Position numbers and translations under genes: made by a program. Positions 27,801 to 42,800 of a DNA stretch of 64,000 nt are shown one piece after another. Location: assembly GCA_030674185.1 (NCBI GenBank), contig CM060312.1, positions 54,413,668 to 54,477,667 on the forward strand. Direction: 5' to 3'. Source of the DNA: Monoplex corrugatus. Taxonomy: Eukaryota > Mollusca > Gastropoda > Littorinimorpha > Ranellidae. The notes beneath the pieces were generated by a model. That model was given only the letters and a program-made list of their open reading frames with translations. It was not told where the DNA came from and searched no databases. Position 1 is the stretch's first letter. Every line of letters starts with the position of its first letter.

Positions 27801-30800
27801 TCAAGATTCGCCCATTTCAATTTCTTGGATACATTTTCTAGGAGGATGCTTAAATTTTCTGACCAACAGCACAGGTTTCTACCTCCTGGGCTATCTGATA
27901 CCAGGACATGTAATAACAGACGATAGGCCCTCTACAGTGTAGCCCTATCATGTAGCCTCACACTATATTTATGGAACTCTACAGTATCAACAGTGGCAAC
28001 ATCACCCTATTAACAGTGAACATTATCTACAATTCTGTGGACTTTCATGCCAGTCTTAAGACATAACCTCAGTATCTGTTTCTCTGCCTGCTTATGTTCC
28101 TGGATCCAGTCAAGTCTACAATGTCAGTAATTCAATCAGCCATCAGTGGAAAGATCTGGCGGTGGATGCAATATCAGAGGGACACTAATCCAAAATGGCT
28201 CCATGATTAAATGATTGCTGTCAAGTTGAAGACATAGGAGAATGTGGCCTTAGGCAACAATGAATACCACCTAAGTGACATGAAAGCATGCAAATTTGCC
28301 TGATAGCTGACCCAAAGTCATTTGATAGTTTATATGGACTTTATTTTTTAACAATCAGACTGCACCAGAATAAATCTGGCTTTAGTGATGCATTAGTGCT
28401 TATAATAGTTATATGCAATTTTCCTAATCTGGTAGAGCTTACATAACAAAACTGAAAATGAAACTGCTGGAGATTCAAACTGAGTGACACGAGGGTAATG
28501 CACTGAAATGATATGAATTTGGAACACAAAACAACAACAAAAATATTTTCATAACAGGTTCATCTCTAATGCCACAAACCTTCCAACAAGTTTATAAATA
28601 TATGAAGAGCAAATCTAAAAAGCTGTGAAATAATTTACAGCACTCTTGTCTCAAATTCAATCAAGAACAATATACAAATAGTCTATTTTAATCTAAAACC
28701 ATTCCACTAACTGCTGTGCTAAAAGGTCATGGACTGTATGCCTATCACTAGTATCAGTATCATACTGCCTGGCTGTGTTAATTTGACAATCAGCATGCAA
28801 ATTACAAAACAAAATTAACATAAATCACCATGTTGCAGCCATGCTGTAGAAGGTCTGTTCTAGTGAATATGTTTAGAGCAATCACAACAATGTCCTTACT
28901 ATTCCCAAAACGTCTTCACACGGCAAACTTCAGCCAACCTGAGTATGGATCTACAATTCATATACTTTACAGAAATACATTGTTGACTGTATACACATAA
29001 GGCTTAAAGCTATCATGAATCATTCACACATACTAACTTACACAAACATTTTCAATGAGCATATCAAAATGATACCAAGCAATCATATTGGTGGACAGTT
29101 TCATCTGACGAATTCAAACCATTAGTAACGTTTCTGTTGTTCCAGAAAGCTGGTCACGTGACGGAAGCTAAAGTCAACAACACTGTTACAATAAAAGCTT
29201 TCAAATTCAAATGAAGCCATTAATGTTGTTACTATTCCATCTGGTTCAAAAGAAGCTATTTTTACAGGCTTTGTGATATACAAACAAAATTTTATTAAAG
29301 AAAAAATGTCCATGCCATTCCTGGGTTGGGGAAAAAACAAAAACCAACAATTTAGAAAAAAAAAATTTGTTTATTACAAAAACACATCCAGTTATTCCAG
29401 TCAAGACAAACTTTGCAAGCCCTTGTGACTCACAAATGTTAAAGCAGTAACACAAGGGGAACCAAAACAACAGGGAAGGAAACTTTATAAGAGGTGAAAG
29501 CAAAGTGCTCCTTTTTCTGACTTCTTAATTAATGTATACAGTTTTTTCTCTTCACAATTCTGATTTACGCTGGATAATGAATAAGACGAGAAAAAAACTG
29601 GCTGGCTGAATAACTTGTTTTGAACACATTTTTTTCAAACTCTAAGTTCTTTAAGTAATTTAAACAATATCCTGATCCTACTTCTAAGCATCCAATGAAA
29701 GTAATGGTCATCACCATCATCTCACTAATCAAAGTCTGCATACAATTATTGAATTTCTACAATACTGGCCACTTTTCACATACAGATGCACTTTTTAGAT
29801 TCTCAATGAGAAACTTTTGACTATGTTAGGGAATACTCAATTCTCAGTTGTTATGTAGATACTAATTCAAGCATATTTTACATGTTTTTTTGTGTGTGTT
29901 TTTTTCCAATACTGGTCACTTTTTACCTACAGATGCACTTTTTAGATTCTCAGCGAGAAAACTGCAACTATATTAATGAACAGCCAAGTCTCAGTCATCA
30001 GGTAATTACTAATTCAAACATATTCTGCAAACATGTATCATATGAACATAGCACATTTTTATGAAATGAACCAAAGCATGAAGCTTTGTCACGAAGTCAA
30101 TTAAGTTGTTGTATTTAGTTCAATTCTTTACAATGAAACTATCACAGCACAGACACTGATTAGCACATATTCAGAACTCAGATGCTGTGGCCCATACAGA
30201 CCTAAGGAAAACAAAAGACACAACCACACACCACTTTTTCAATGCTGACATGTGTTAATTCCATAGAACCACTGAAAAGTACTCTCTACTTGATCTGACT
30301 TCAAAAAACAATGGAATTAAATAAGACAGAACAAGTGCATCAAAATGAAACTAAAAGAAACTAACAACAACAGCAACAAAAACGCAGGTTAGAGACAGGA
30401 AATCAAGCCACACTGAAATCTCCATTTTCTCCCCCAAAGATCTTGAGGGCATTCATTGCATTATGTCATACAGAACATTAAGTTATCCTGATTAAGAAAA
30501 ACAACACACGAAGTGACCTTTCTTTATGATTTCTTTGCATTCTATCATACAGATCATAAAGATTTCTTGATTAAGAAGAAGAACATGAAAAGTGACCTTT
30601 CTTCATGACTTTTTTCAACGCATCTATCCATCTACCAACAATTTAAATTATGAATATTTGATATCTTTCCTGCTGACACATTACAGACAAGTTTTCAGCA
30701 TCACAGTGACTGTCCGAAACCTGCTGACACATAACAGACACAGTTTTCAGCATCGCACTGACTGATCTATACCATTTTCTCCTCATAAATATGGGAGGGG

Positions 30801-33800
30801 GAGGGGAGAGGAAGTGAAGTGGAGACAATTTGAAAAAATGAAAGCTCTTTCTCAAATTTCCCTGACCAAATACATTTTGTTTTGGGGGTTTTAAAAAGAG
30901 AGATAGAATGATTGTTGCAAAAGCAACAACTAATGACTTGAAATAAACAAAAACGGAGAGCGAAAAAAGACAGTTCACAGCAATACAAAGAACAACAAGA
31001 ACAAAACACAAAAGACAGAAAAGGTCTGCAATGCAATGGCTCCTCTTCCACCAGTGAATAGCAAGCAAAAAAACACATTCACAGTGAGACAGCTCTTGCA
31101 GTAAGTAACATTCACATGCATACACTTACTTTCTTCATCACCCCTTCCTTTAGTGGTTAACAGACAAACAACAAACTGTCTTGTTGTAAAAATCAATCAT
31201 CATAAACTTTCACCCTTAATAATGCAATGAAAAGAAAAACTCAGACAGACAGACAGTAACAGACAGTGTCTTAACCCTTTGACTCCCGCTGCCTGTTCAC
31301 CAGCGTCAAGTATTGTCAACCATGCAAGCAAAGCAAAAACTTAATCCTTTGACTCCCTCATCCTAACCACCAGCTTCCTGCAGGAAGCAGGTGGATAAGG
31401 TGAGTCAAAGGGTTAAATTTTTGCAGTTGGTGGATACAGCGCAGGAGTCAAAGGTTAAACTGTAAACTGTACTTCATAATCAACTTCTGACACATGACAT
31501 CTAGTAACACAATCAATCCTAGTTCTACCAATCCAATGAAGTGACAGTAAAGTGGTCAGGACAAAGGTGGTCCAACTGGGAGGTCTGGGTTTGAGCCTGG
31601 TTGGATGCCATCTGGTGGGTAAAGGTGGAATTGTTTCTAATCTCCAAGGTCAAAAAAATGCAGACCTGTTAGTGTCTGAACCCCATTCATGTGTACAAAA
31701 CTGCAGAAGCATCAAATACACACGTTAAAGATCCTGTAAACCATATCACTGTTCGATGGCTTATGGTAACAAGAAAACACCCAGTATACACACCCTGGGA
31801 AACATAGTATGGCTGCCTTAAAAAAAAAAAAGGCCATACACAAAAAAGCCCACATTTTCATTCAACAGCACATGGAAATTGCAGCCCATGAACAGGGGAA
31901 AAAGTCCAAGAGTGTGCAAAAGACTGATTATCATCTCAGTAAGAAAGAGTCCAAAAAAAAGTGGCGGAGAGAAGAATGAGATACATACAGAAACAGACAA
32001 AGAGGAAGAACAGGAGAGAAAATGAAGATCAGAGAAGAAAAGAAGAAAACGAGGTAAGGGATGGTGGTAATAAAAATCATTATAATCATAAAAGATGACA
32101 TGTGTGTGTATAAAGCGTTTGTGTAGGGAGGCATAGGGCTGTACGTGTGTCAACTGCTTCCCAGAAAAGGACACCTAGATATGAACAAGAATATGACAAC
32201 ATCTTTAATTTTCAACTCATTCATTTTTCCTGACGGTTTCAGTGTTTTTTTGAAATTTGTCATAAACCACACAATTTTCTTGTTATAAAACACACAATTC
32301 TCTCTCTCTCCTCCCCCCCCCCTCTCTCTCTCTCTCTTTCTCCCCTTCTCTCTCTCATCCATGCACACGCGCGCGCACACACACACAGACACACACACAC
32401 ATTCACACAGACACACACACACATTCACACTAAACCTCAAACATGGACATAAACTTCAAACCACCCTGACCTGGTTGACTCTGTTAGAAGGACGTATAGG
32501 ATGCAGAAGAGTGGAATTTTTGCGGACGTCAGGATGATAGGCACCCATACCAACCACCTTCTTCCCTGTCTCCTTGTCCACTGCCACCACACTGGGGAAG
32601 AACACCTGAGGTAGACTCTCTGCAAAAACAACATTCTTGACAATTCTAAAGTAATATCTACTAATTCACTTACCCCCCCATTCCATCTACATACAGATCT
32701 CTTACAGGCAATCAAACAACCAAACAATACACACACTACACAGCTGAGATAACAGTGATCAGGGTCATAAATTATTATTTTTTCTTTATTTATGTCTTTT
32801 TTTCCAACTTTTCTTCGCTGTCCCATCGTTTGCAACTCTCATTTTATCTCTCCAACATGCCTCCAAAACCCATTGTTATTGTTGTTTAAAGCCCAGCTGA
32901 CTGCACAGAGCCATATCAGGGCAATAGCCATCTGAAAATGTTCACCATACCCCACCGGAGAAAAAAAAAAAACACCTGGAAAAGAAACTTAAGTACAGAT
33001 ATAATTCACGTACATAATCTAAGGACATGCCTCTGGCATATCGACTCCATCCAATTATCATCAGGTGATCTAAAAAACCAAACCTGAATACAAATTTAAA
33101 CATAACTAAGGACACTAAAACATATATAAAAACAGGCCTAAGTTACTCAAAACTGCTTCTGTACATCAGATTTCCTTAGAGCCAAAAATACACTTACTAC
33201 TTGCACCCAATCCTAAGAGAAAATATGTAAGGCTTTATAAAGCATATACAAGTGAATGGTTCGGCAAGGCTGAAAATGATAGGAAGAAATGATAGAAAGA
33301 AAAGGAGCAAGGCAGAAACAAAGAGAATGACAGAACAGCACAGAATTTCCAGAAGGTGGGGATACTATTTACACTGAAAGAGCCCCCAGCATCCCCACAA
33401 AAGGAAACAGGTCACTATGACAGCAAGGCATGAATAGTCACAGAATCTGAGACAATTTTTCATAATATTATGAATATGACGATGGGGATGATACTGATGA
33501 TGTTATGGGATTCCATCTAGAACTGAAACTGTGTGAAAGGGCTATACTCATCACTTCCTTTCATAATCAATGGCATCAATCTAGCTGCAGAGATACAGAT
33601 ACCTGCAGCGTCAGTCAGGATTTTTGAACAACACACTCAATGACGTATCCATAACGTGAGTGTGACTCGACTGCGTGGTCCCAGTCTTCTAAACAAGCCA
33701 ATAACACGCTAAGCACTAGGTAGGAGCTAGTAGGAGGTGGCATAAAAAATCCCACAATAATTTTTTGACTGACTGGGATAAAACACATGACCTCCCAGTC

Positions 33801-36800
33801 AGCAGTCCTTGCACTAACCATTGTGTCATACTGATCATCACCACCACTAGTGAAAAACGGTAGTAATAATGAAAATAAATTTCAGTATAATCTGCAGTAA
33901 CGCGTAAGAACCCAAAGCAACAATGAGTCACAAGGTTGTACCTTTGAAGTGTAAACTATGCCTACCCCATCCTCCCTCCCCTGCCAAAGAAAAAAAAAAG
34001 AAAAAGAAAAAGATCATCAAACACTTCTCAGCTATTTATGGATAAACTTCATGATACTGAATCACAAACTCAGCTGAACAAAGTATAACAATTTCAAGCA
34101 CTATTCAGTCACATAAGTGTAATCCTGAACTCATGTGGTAATAATCTTTAAAAGATGAAACAAAAGGCAGTACCAATGAATGTTTTTACATAAATCCAGT
34201 TCCCATAATTATATGCTCAAGAACTGTAAACAATACAAGAGGCACTCCCACACACTGACCACAAAAAAAAAAAAAGTTTCAAGCATCTAACTACATTTTT
34301 AAGTTTCAGACATGTAACTACACTCTAAGTTATAATCATATTAAAAACCATCCCATTTACAAGCAACTGCCATTATGATCGCTCAATCTTAAGCGTATAT
34401 CACTGATGTGACATATCACACTAACCAATAGAAGAAGCAAGCACATACACCCACAACAGAACAGACAGACAGACTGCTACATACAACAATATTACTGTTA
34501 GGGAAAACAAAGATGTGTCAGTCTTAAATATGGTTAGGACATACTCTACCAAAACAAGAACTGGTGCAAATGTCACCGAAACACTTTCATTTAAAATATT
34601 TTAGTCATGCTGTGCTCCTGGACAAAATGAAGCCTTCATCGCTGTTAAATTGGTTACATACTGAAGCTGGGGTGTGTGAATGGAAAAGAAGAGTGGAGTA
34701 TTTATGTATACATCAAAGCTAATGATTCAATATCTTCCTATGGAGGCAAAACAAGTGCACACGTTTGATTCTGCAGGCATTGGGGTCTGTATGGAGACTA
34801 TGGGAGTGCTTATATAATGTATAATAAATTGAGGCAAAAATACATAAAATGCTTGGCGCTGTTTTTTTGTGGTCTACAGGTACTGAGTTTAAAAAAACCT
34901 TTGTATGATGATGTATGAATATACATGTTTCTGCTTCTATATATTCCACATCTATCAAGCTTTGCATTTATAACTTGTCTTTCGAAAGAAAGAACGTTCC
35001 TGGCAAGGTGAAAAGAAACAAAGAAAGGTCACATCATAATGACATAAACTGATAAACAAAAACACAAACTTTCTTTTCCATTGAAAAACTTCCCCTGACT
35101 ACAATTTACCACATCAAGATATTGCAGCACACACCTGAACAAGGTTCCCTAACAGAATTGAAAATATGTCAAAATCAAAATACATAACTCCACAAGATAC
35201 ACATTTTCTTTTAAATGACAAGATTAAGGATAGTACCTTTTACACATTCACAAAAGAAAAGAGCATCTCTCAACAAACAGACAGTGTTCAGTGTTAAGAC
35301 AGAACAGAGATAACAACTGTTTATAAGACAACAAATGACAGTTTGACTACTGGTATTTACCAGACCTTGCTGGTGACAGCAACATCATTCATGACACCAC
35401 AGACAGTGAACACAAAACCAGAGTAGTTACAAAACTTTGTACTGTACTACACAAGCTCACCATTGCTACAAAAGCAACAGTCCCGTTGCTCAGCCAGCCA
35501 GAATGGAGAATTGCTTGAAGCAAAATGGACATAATATTCATCAGGCACTATCATTACAAGCCAAAGATAGTTCTATAAAAATCATATGCAAGCAGTATCA
35601 TTTTTTAAACAGCACATGTGTCTCAACTGATCTGTCATATATTGATTAAATCCACACACTAGGTCAACATTTGTTTTCTTTGTTTTAAGAAAAAGGCCAC
35701 ATACACATGAAGCTGATAACCAGCCTGATTACGCCACGTTCATTCCTTGTCTTTAGACTTTCTTCTGATATAACATTTTCTTGTAAGTTCAATTCAGCTC
35801 TTGTTTGCTGTCTCCTGTTAAAATGTACTTCTGTAAGGTGGCTCAGCTCTTGTCTGTTACTTTGGCCACTTATTACATGGAGTAAGAAATTGTAAGTAGA
35901 TGACAGGTTGTGTGTATCTAACATCTTTGCCCTTGTGATGGTCCCATTTCCACAGCTTCCCTAAATTTCATTCTCAAGGTCTAGTTTTCATTTGTCAGAA
36001 TCTGTGTTTTTCCTTGAAGTTTGGTGTCCTCTTTCTTGAAAATGGTCTCCTACTGCTGTATAAAGTGTAAAGCTTACGATTGGTCATCAATTTTGCACAG
36101 GTAGCCTTTTTCGTATAAATCTACAATTCTTTTCATGAGAAAGGAATCATCTTCATTCTGGATATGACATAGTCTGAACTGCCCTTAAATGTTCAAAAAC
36201 AAAATTTATGATGACAGTAACCAGAGATGTTAGTTTTCTTGGTGATTTTTCATCACAGTCATTTTGAATCTATCAGGTGGCTTCATCACTACCATTTTAA
36301 CTGAACAGTTGTCAACTTCATTTCACTACTAAACACAACAAAAGGAAGCTGCATACCTTTTTCTCCCAGGACACCAGCCCGAATAGCGCTACTGCCCATG
36401 TCAATGACAACCACATGCTGAAAAACACAGAGAATGTTCAGGATCAAATTATGGAAAAAAAAAAGCCTAAACCACACACAAAAAACCTGACACACACACA
36501 AAGCAGTTATAACAAATGCACCTACATATATTGTGTATAACAACCACCTACACATCTTTTATTACCAAGTGCATCAAAATACGCTTTTTTCCCTTCCGTG
36601 TGCTTGCATATCTTTTTTTTTTTTTTTACTATGTATCTGTCTTATGCCAATTATCTAAATTGAAAAAAAGATCTGCTAAACTGTACTCTCTCCAAGTATT
36701 TGTGTTTTGGTTTTTAATACTATATATCTGTCTTTTGCCATTCATTTAACTGAGAAAGACACCTAGTAAACTGTATTCTCACTATTTTCTTTATAAATAT

Positions 36801-39800
36801 CTGCTGAACTGCTGGTTTACCATGTGTATTGCAAGCATATCCTATCTGTTGCAGTATTGTTGTTCATCATAAATCTCACACAAAGGAATGAAAAACTATC
36901 AACAAAACAAAGGAGTCTGACATAAAAAAAAGATGTCGTATCAATTTTTGTTTAAATTGTGATTACTTTGAACACAATCTAACAGACAATGTCATTCATA
37001 AATACATGAATTCAGAAATATTCATTTGATACAGACAATGGATTTTCAAATATATAACAGTATTAAAAAAAAAACAAAGATTATTTGTACATTCTAATCA
37101 TCTTTTATCTCTCTCTCTCTCTCTCTGTCTCTTTCCTCCTTTATTCTCTCTTCATCTTTCCTCTATTCTCTTCCATATACACTTTTCAGTTTTGTAAAAC
37201 TTGAATGTACATCATAAGACACATTTTGTCAAAGAAAAAGGTAAATGTACATGAATCAGACAAAATTATTAAGTGATAAAAAACTAACAGGAAAAAAATT
37301 AACTTTTGCAGAAAATCAATACATTTACCTAGAAGTGGTATCAATACAGTATTTCCCAAATAAAATCAACAGTCCAAAAAAATGAATAAAGTGGTTTGTC
37401 TATCCAAGTTAGAAGGACAAAATGCTGCCATACACAGGGGCCTGGCTTATTTAATCTGACTCGTTAGAGGCACAGAAACAAGGGAAAAGCGGCAGACACA
37501 AAACAGATCTGAGAGGGCTTCATTTCACTCACTTGAGAGCCATGAGAAACAGACAAGAGAACAGATTTACCTCATCTTGAATGACTCACTTTATCGAGGT
37601 GAAAAACAGACCAGAAAACATGTCTGCCTCATCATGACCGACTTGCTTTGCAGGGGTGATATATCACGGAACAGACATGAGAACAGGTCTACCTATCCTG
37701 ACTCGACTCATTTTACTGCCATGAGATCAGACAGGAGAACAGGTCTACCTATGCTGACTTGACTTGCTTTACTGCAATGAGAACAGACCACAGAACAGGT
37801 CTACCTATCCTGGTTTGACTCATTTTACTGCCATGAGAACACACAGGAGAACAGGAGAACAGGTCTACCTATCCTGACTCGACTCATTTTACTGCCATAA
37901 AAACAGGAGAACAGGTCTACTATCCGACTTGACTTGCTTTACTGACACGAGAACAGACACAGAACAGGTCTACCTATCCTGACTTGACTCATTTTACTGC
38001 CATAAAAACAGGAGAACAGGTCTACCTATCCTGACTTGACTTGCTTTACTGACATGAGAACAGACCACAGAACAGGTCTACCTATCCTGGCTTGACTCAT
38101 TTTACTGCCATGAAAACAGACAGGAGAACAGACAGGAGAATAGATCTACCTATCCTGACTCGACTCATTTTACTGCCATAAAAACAGGAGAACAGGTCTA
38201 CCTATCCTGACTTGACTTGCTTTGCTGACATGAGAACAGACCACAGAACAGGTCTACCTATCCTGGCTTGACTCATTTTACTGCCATGAAAACAGACAGG
38301 AGAACAGACAGGAGAATAGATCTACCTATCCTGACTTGACTCATTTTACTGCCATAAAAACAGGAGAACAGGTCTACCTATCCTGACTTGACTTGCTTTA
38401 TTGACATGAGAACAGACCACAGAACAGGTCTACCTATCCTGACTCGACTCATTTTACTGCCATGAAAACAGACAGGAGAACAGACAGGAGAATAGATATA
38501 CCTATCCTGACTTGACTCATTTTATTGGCATCAGAACAGACAGGAGAACAGGTCTACCTATCCTGACTTGACTATTTTACTGGACTGACACACTCTTCAA
38601 AGAACACAAGCTTGATGTTCTCACAAGTGCTCTATCAATCATTTAGGTAAAGTCTCTACTCTTTGTACAATGCTGCAACCGAATTTCAGTTTCAGTTTCT
38701 CAAGATAACATCTCCTCACTTAGAATAAATTCCATATGCACTGACAACACTGATGTTATGTGATAGGAGAAGATCCAAACTATCGTGGCATAAGCTTTAT
38801 GCCTCCCCATGTCCTGGCAAGGGGATTTATTGTTCCTGTTCTTTAAAGCCCAGCCGACTGCGTAGAGCCATATCAGGACTATAACCAGTTCAAAACATAC
38901 ACAATACTCCAACAAGAAAAAAGGAAAAGAAAATCAAGTACACATATCAACGCATTCGCGCACAAAATCTATGGAGATGCCCCTGGCGTTGACCATTCCA
39001 TCCAATTTATCGTACAGGGGATTTAAAAATCATACCTGAATACAAATTTAAACATAACTAAGGACACTAAACATATGAAAACGGGCATAAATTACCTAAA
39101 ATTGCTTCCGCATATCTCATATCCCTAGAACCAAAACAATGCACTTAACACATATACCCAATTATCAAAAAATAAGAAAAAGTATGTAAGACTTTATTGA
39201 ACACATACAGGTGAAAGGACCAGCAAGGCAGAAAATGATAGGAAGAAATGACAAAAAGCAAAGGAGGAAGAAAAAATCAAAGAAGTGACAGAAAAGAGGA
39301 AATTTCCAGCACAGAATTTCCAGAAGGTGAAGATACTATTTATACCAAAAGAGCCCCCGGCACCCTCACAGGAGGGTGGCAAGGGAAAAAGCTTTGGATA
39401 ATTCACTCTGTTTGTGAACAGATATCCCTCTCCTTTTACTATCCCAGGCTACAGGTCTGATGAGTTCCACAAAGAATGAAACAACTGTCACCTGTTTTAG
39501 CAGTTTAAGGACCGTCCTCATGGAGAACCTAAAGACTGGCAGAACATGCTTGGAGGAAGGACCGTTAGGTTCACAAAGGACCTCTATTTCTTCTCATTTT
39601 TTTTTATTATTTCTTCTCATTTTTCCACATTTAATTTTTGCAAACAAATGTTTCCCTTGGTGGGTTTCTATTACATTTATGTTGTTTCACATCAGACTAG
39701 ATTCTATCAAGTAAAACATCTGTTCACTGTTTTCCTATTAGCTCATACATCTGCACCGATGACAACCCTGTGTTAACTCTGTGGCTGAGGACAACTACCT

Positions 39801-42800
39801 GTATGCAAGCTCCTTGAAAACGCAGCCCTGGCAGTCTTTTTTGTTTAAACCCTTTAAGAGAGGTGAGAAGCAGATAAAAGAATAGATCTTCCATATCTTG
39901 AGTTGACTCACTTTAGAGGGGTGGGGATCAGAGTTGAGCACAGGACGGACATAGGTGGCCCTGGTGTTGTCAGCAGTCTGTGACTCCAGTGCAATCTTCC
40001 ACTGACCATGTTCCTTGTCTGTGGGAGCTCTCACCATCAGGTAGTGACCACGCTGTACATAGACAATATACATACCATTTACATGCATATTCACCCAGGC
40101 CAGGCTGTACACATACAATATCATTTACATGCATATTAACCCTTTCAGTCCATCACCCTTATATCCATCAGCTTCCTGCAACATGTAAACCCTACACTCC
40201 ATCACCCTATTCACCATTTTCCTGCATGACACTGCTAGACAGGGTAATGGACATAACGAGTTAAAGTACCAATGAAAAGATGAACAATTTTAATACCACA
40301 TAAAATATACAAATTAATTCTTTGATCATAACACAATCTGAGGACAGTCTGCATACTTCTGCTCCACACTCCATTATATATTTTGTGGGAGATACAAACT
40401 TTATTCAACCTTTTCACTGATACATAAAATATGCACATGTTGTGCACGTCATATAACATAACTCTCAGCCAGACAATGAGAGAAACATTACTGTGGCTCC
40501 TACCACATGCCATATGCTAAACACATACGTTGTGTTGCTCTTTCACTGCCAAACTCTTGACAGAAAAAAATTTCACTGTCTGTGCCAAATCAGAAACATT
40601 CTAAATGCTGAAATTGTGATAACACTAAACACAACATCATGTACTGGTGTATACCCTGTCGTAATGGGAACTGCTTACACTCTTTTCTCAATTCACAGCC
40701 AAACTTGTATATTTTGTATAGCTCAATGAAACTTCAAACAGAGCAGACCCTTTTACAAATGATGAAATATATATACAAAATCAGTCTTCTGGCATCAACA
40801 TTCTTACTATCTTTTATCTTGAATGACTCAATTTATGGGGCTGAGAAACAGACCTGAGAATACATCTGGCATGAACTTTCCCCATTTGCTGTAAACATAC
40901 AAGGTACATGAGGTTCAACTGGATTGGAATTGTCGATTTTAAAATCATATACACTGTTCTAAAACTGTCATTTGTCTTGCCATTATGCAAACTGCCACAG
41001 ACTGTAATATTGCTAAACACAAGTGTCACCATGTCAACCTTCAGACAGACCACAGTTTCTGTTATGCAGGTTGGCTGACTGGCTCATCTGTTAGAGTTGT
41101 GGACTCCAGATCTCATGTCTTAAGTTCAAATCTACTCCACAGCATAAAACAGGAGCGAGACTAAACTAACTGGGACAAAAAAGAGGAAATATAGGGAGAT
41201 CCAGGGCATTCTCCCTTGGAAATGTTTTGAACTTTACTTGAAAATCTTGCAATCTGTTGCATTTTGAGGCATAATGCTGTAATTCTACAACTACAACTTA
41301 TGAATTGCATCACTTTTTTCCTATCCTGCATGTCATATACACTTACATTCATATGAATGAAAACAACAACAGAAAACACACCAAGCATTTAGTTTTTCTT
41401 CAAAGTTTCACCAATACGGTGTGTTTCTCTGAACGCACAAAGGTCATGATCTTCAAGTGTAATTTTTCCTCTGCATGTACAGTTCATTTCCCAGCCACAG
41501 AGGAGATAATATGCAAGGCATAGTGACTTAACTTTTTTTATGACTTACAACTGTTTCTGTCCAACCCTACCTCCAAGAATTTTTCACTTCTTTTACTTCA
41601 AAAGTTTATCCCAACTCAACAACGTCCAACCTCATCACTGCCATTTTGTTCCCAAAATGTTCACTTGATGTACAATTAGTGACCATTTGCAGATGGAATG
41701 ATTCACAGATAAAATCATTTTCTGTATATGTCCCAAAAAGTTATTGATTTTTGTTTTCCATGGAAGCAAACGAAGGAAGTGAGGAAATATGGTTTTGGTT
41801 TGATGGAAATCTGCAACTTCAAGGAAGAGTCTCACCCTTGATACAAGTTGCTTTGTTCGCTATGCACTTTAATTCTCCAATCATTCTGGTGTGTTGATAT
41901 TTCACAGGACCTGTTCCCATCCTCATTTCAAGACCTTGCCAACACTTAAGTTTTTGCGCAGCTCAAAGAATATGCCAGATAACTGTTGGCAGATTTGGGT
42001 GGAGCGCATAAGGAACCGTTTGAGCCCTAGGATCCCTTCTGAATGACTTCCAGAGTTTGAATGCCAAGACATCATGAACTTTTCCAATATGCATGCTCAC
42101 ATCAGACAACTAAAAGCCACAGAAGCACTCACCCCATCATCAATGCCCAGGATGCGATTACCCATGTCATCGATATGGCCGCCCATCAGTTGGAGAGTCT
42201 CATGTGGCTTATCCCGACTGCCTGTCTGTTAAGCGAAAAATAAAGTAAAAATGAAATACAAAGAAGTCACAGTATATGGTCTTCAGTTTTACTTGCTTTG
42301 ACAATCTGTTATTAATGGTAGTAAGATAATGCAGTATACACCATTGTATGCACACAAAAAAGTTACACTGCTACTTGAAGTGATGCTTAACAAGACAAAC
42401 AATCAATTAATATTACTTTAAATATCTAAATTTTGGTTCCTTCACTTTTATAAAAATCTTCACGAAAAACCGGTGTTTTGACAGAAGAATAATGACAGCT
42501 GTTGAAATTGTCTCCCCTCATCCATCTCTAAATGACAATGGCAATTATCAGCAAAGTAAAATTAAACATACTTGTTCTATGCACCTGACAAATTTCTAAT
42601 CTCACCAACAAATTTCCAGCCAATCAAACATCAGCTAACAAACAAACATGCTTAACAAATATTATTTTCTAGTTTCATTTACATGACATCTGACACAGGT
42701 TCAAACCTTCAGTAATATCTGAATTCAACTTAAGCTTTTCACAACACTTTCACCTTATCCCAAATACTAACTTTGGAAATAGTACAACCACAACAGTTGA

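Noticed and set aside
30643..31125. 160-codon minus-strand frame with Cys/Phe/Leu-rich sequence
   Set aside because: It is a chance frame in T-rich intronic DNA on that strand, with no domain, no consistent splice context and overlapping frames of equal length.
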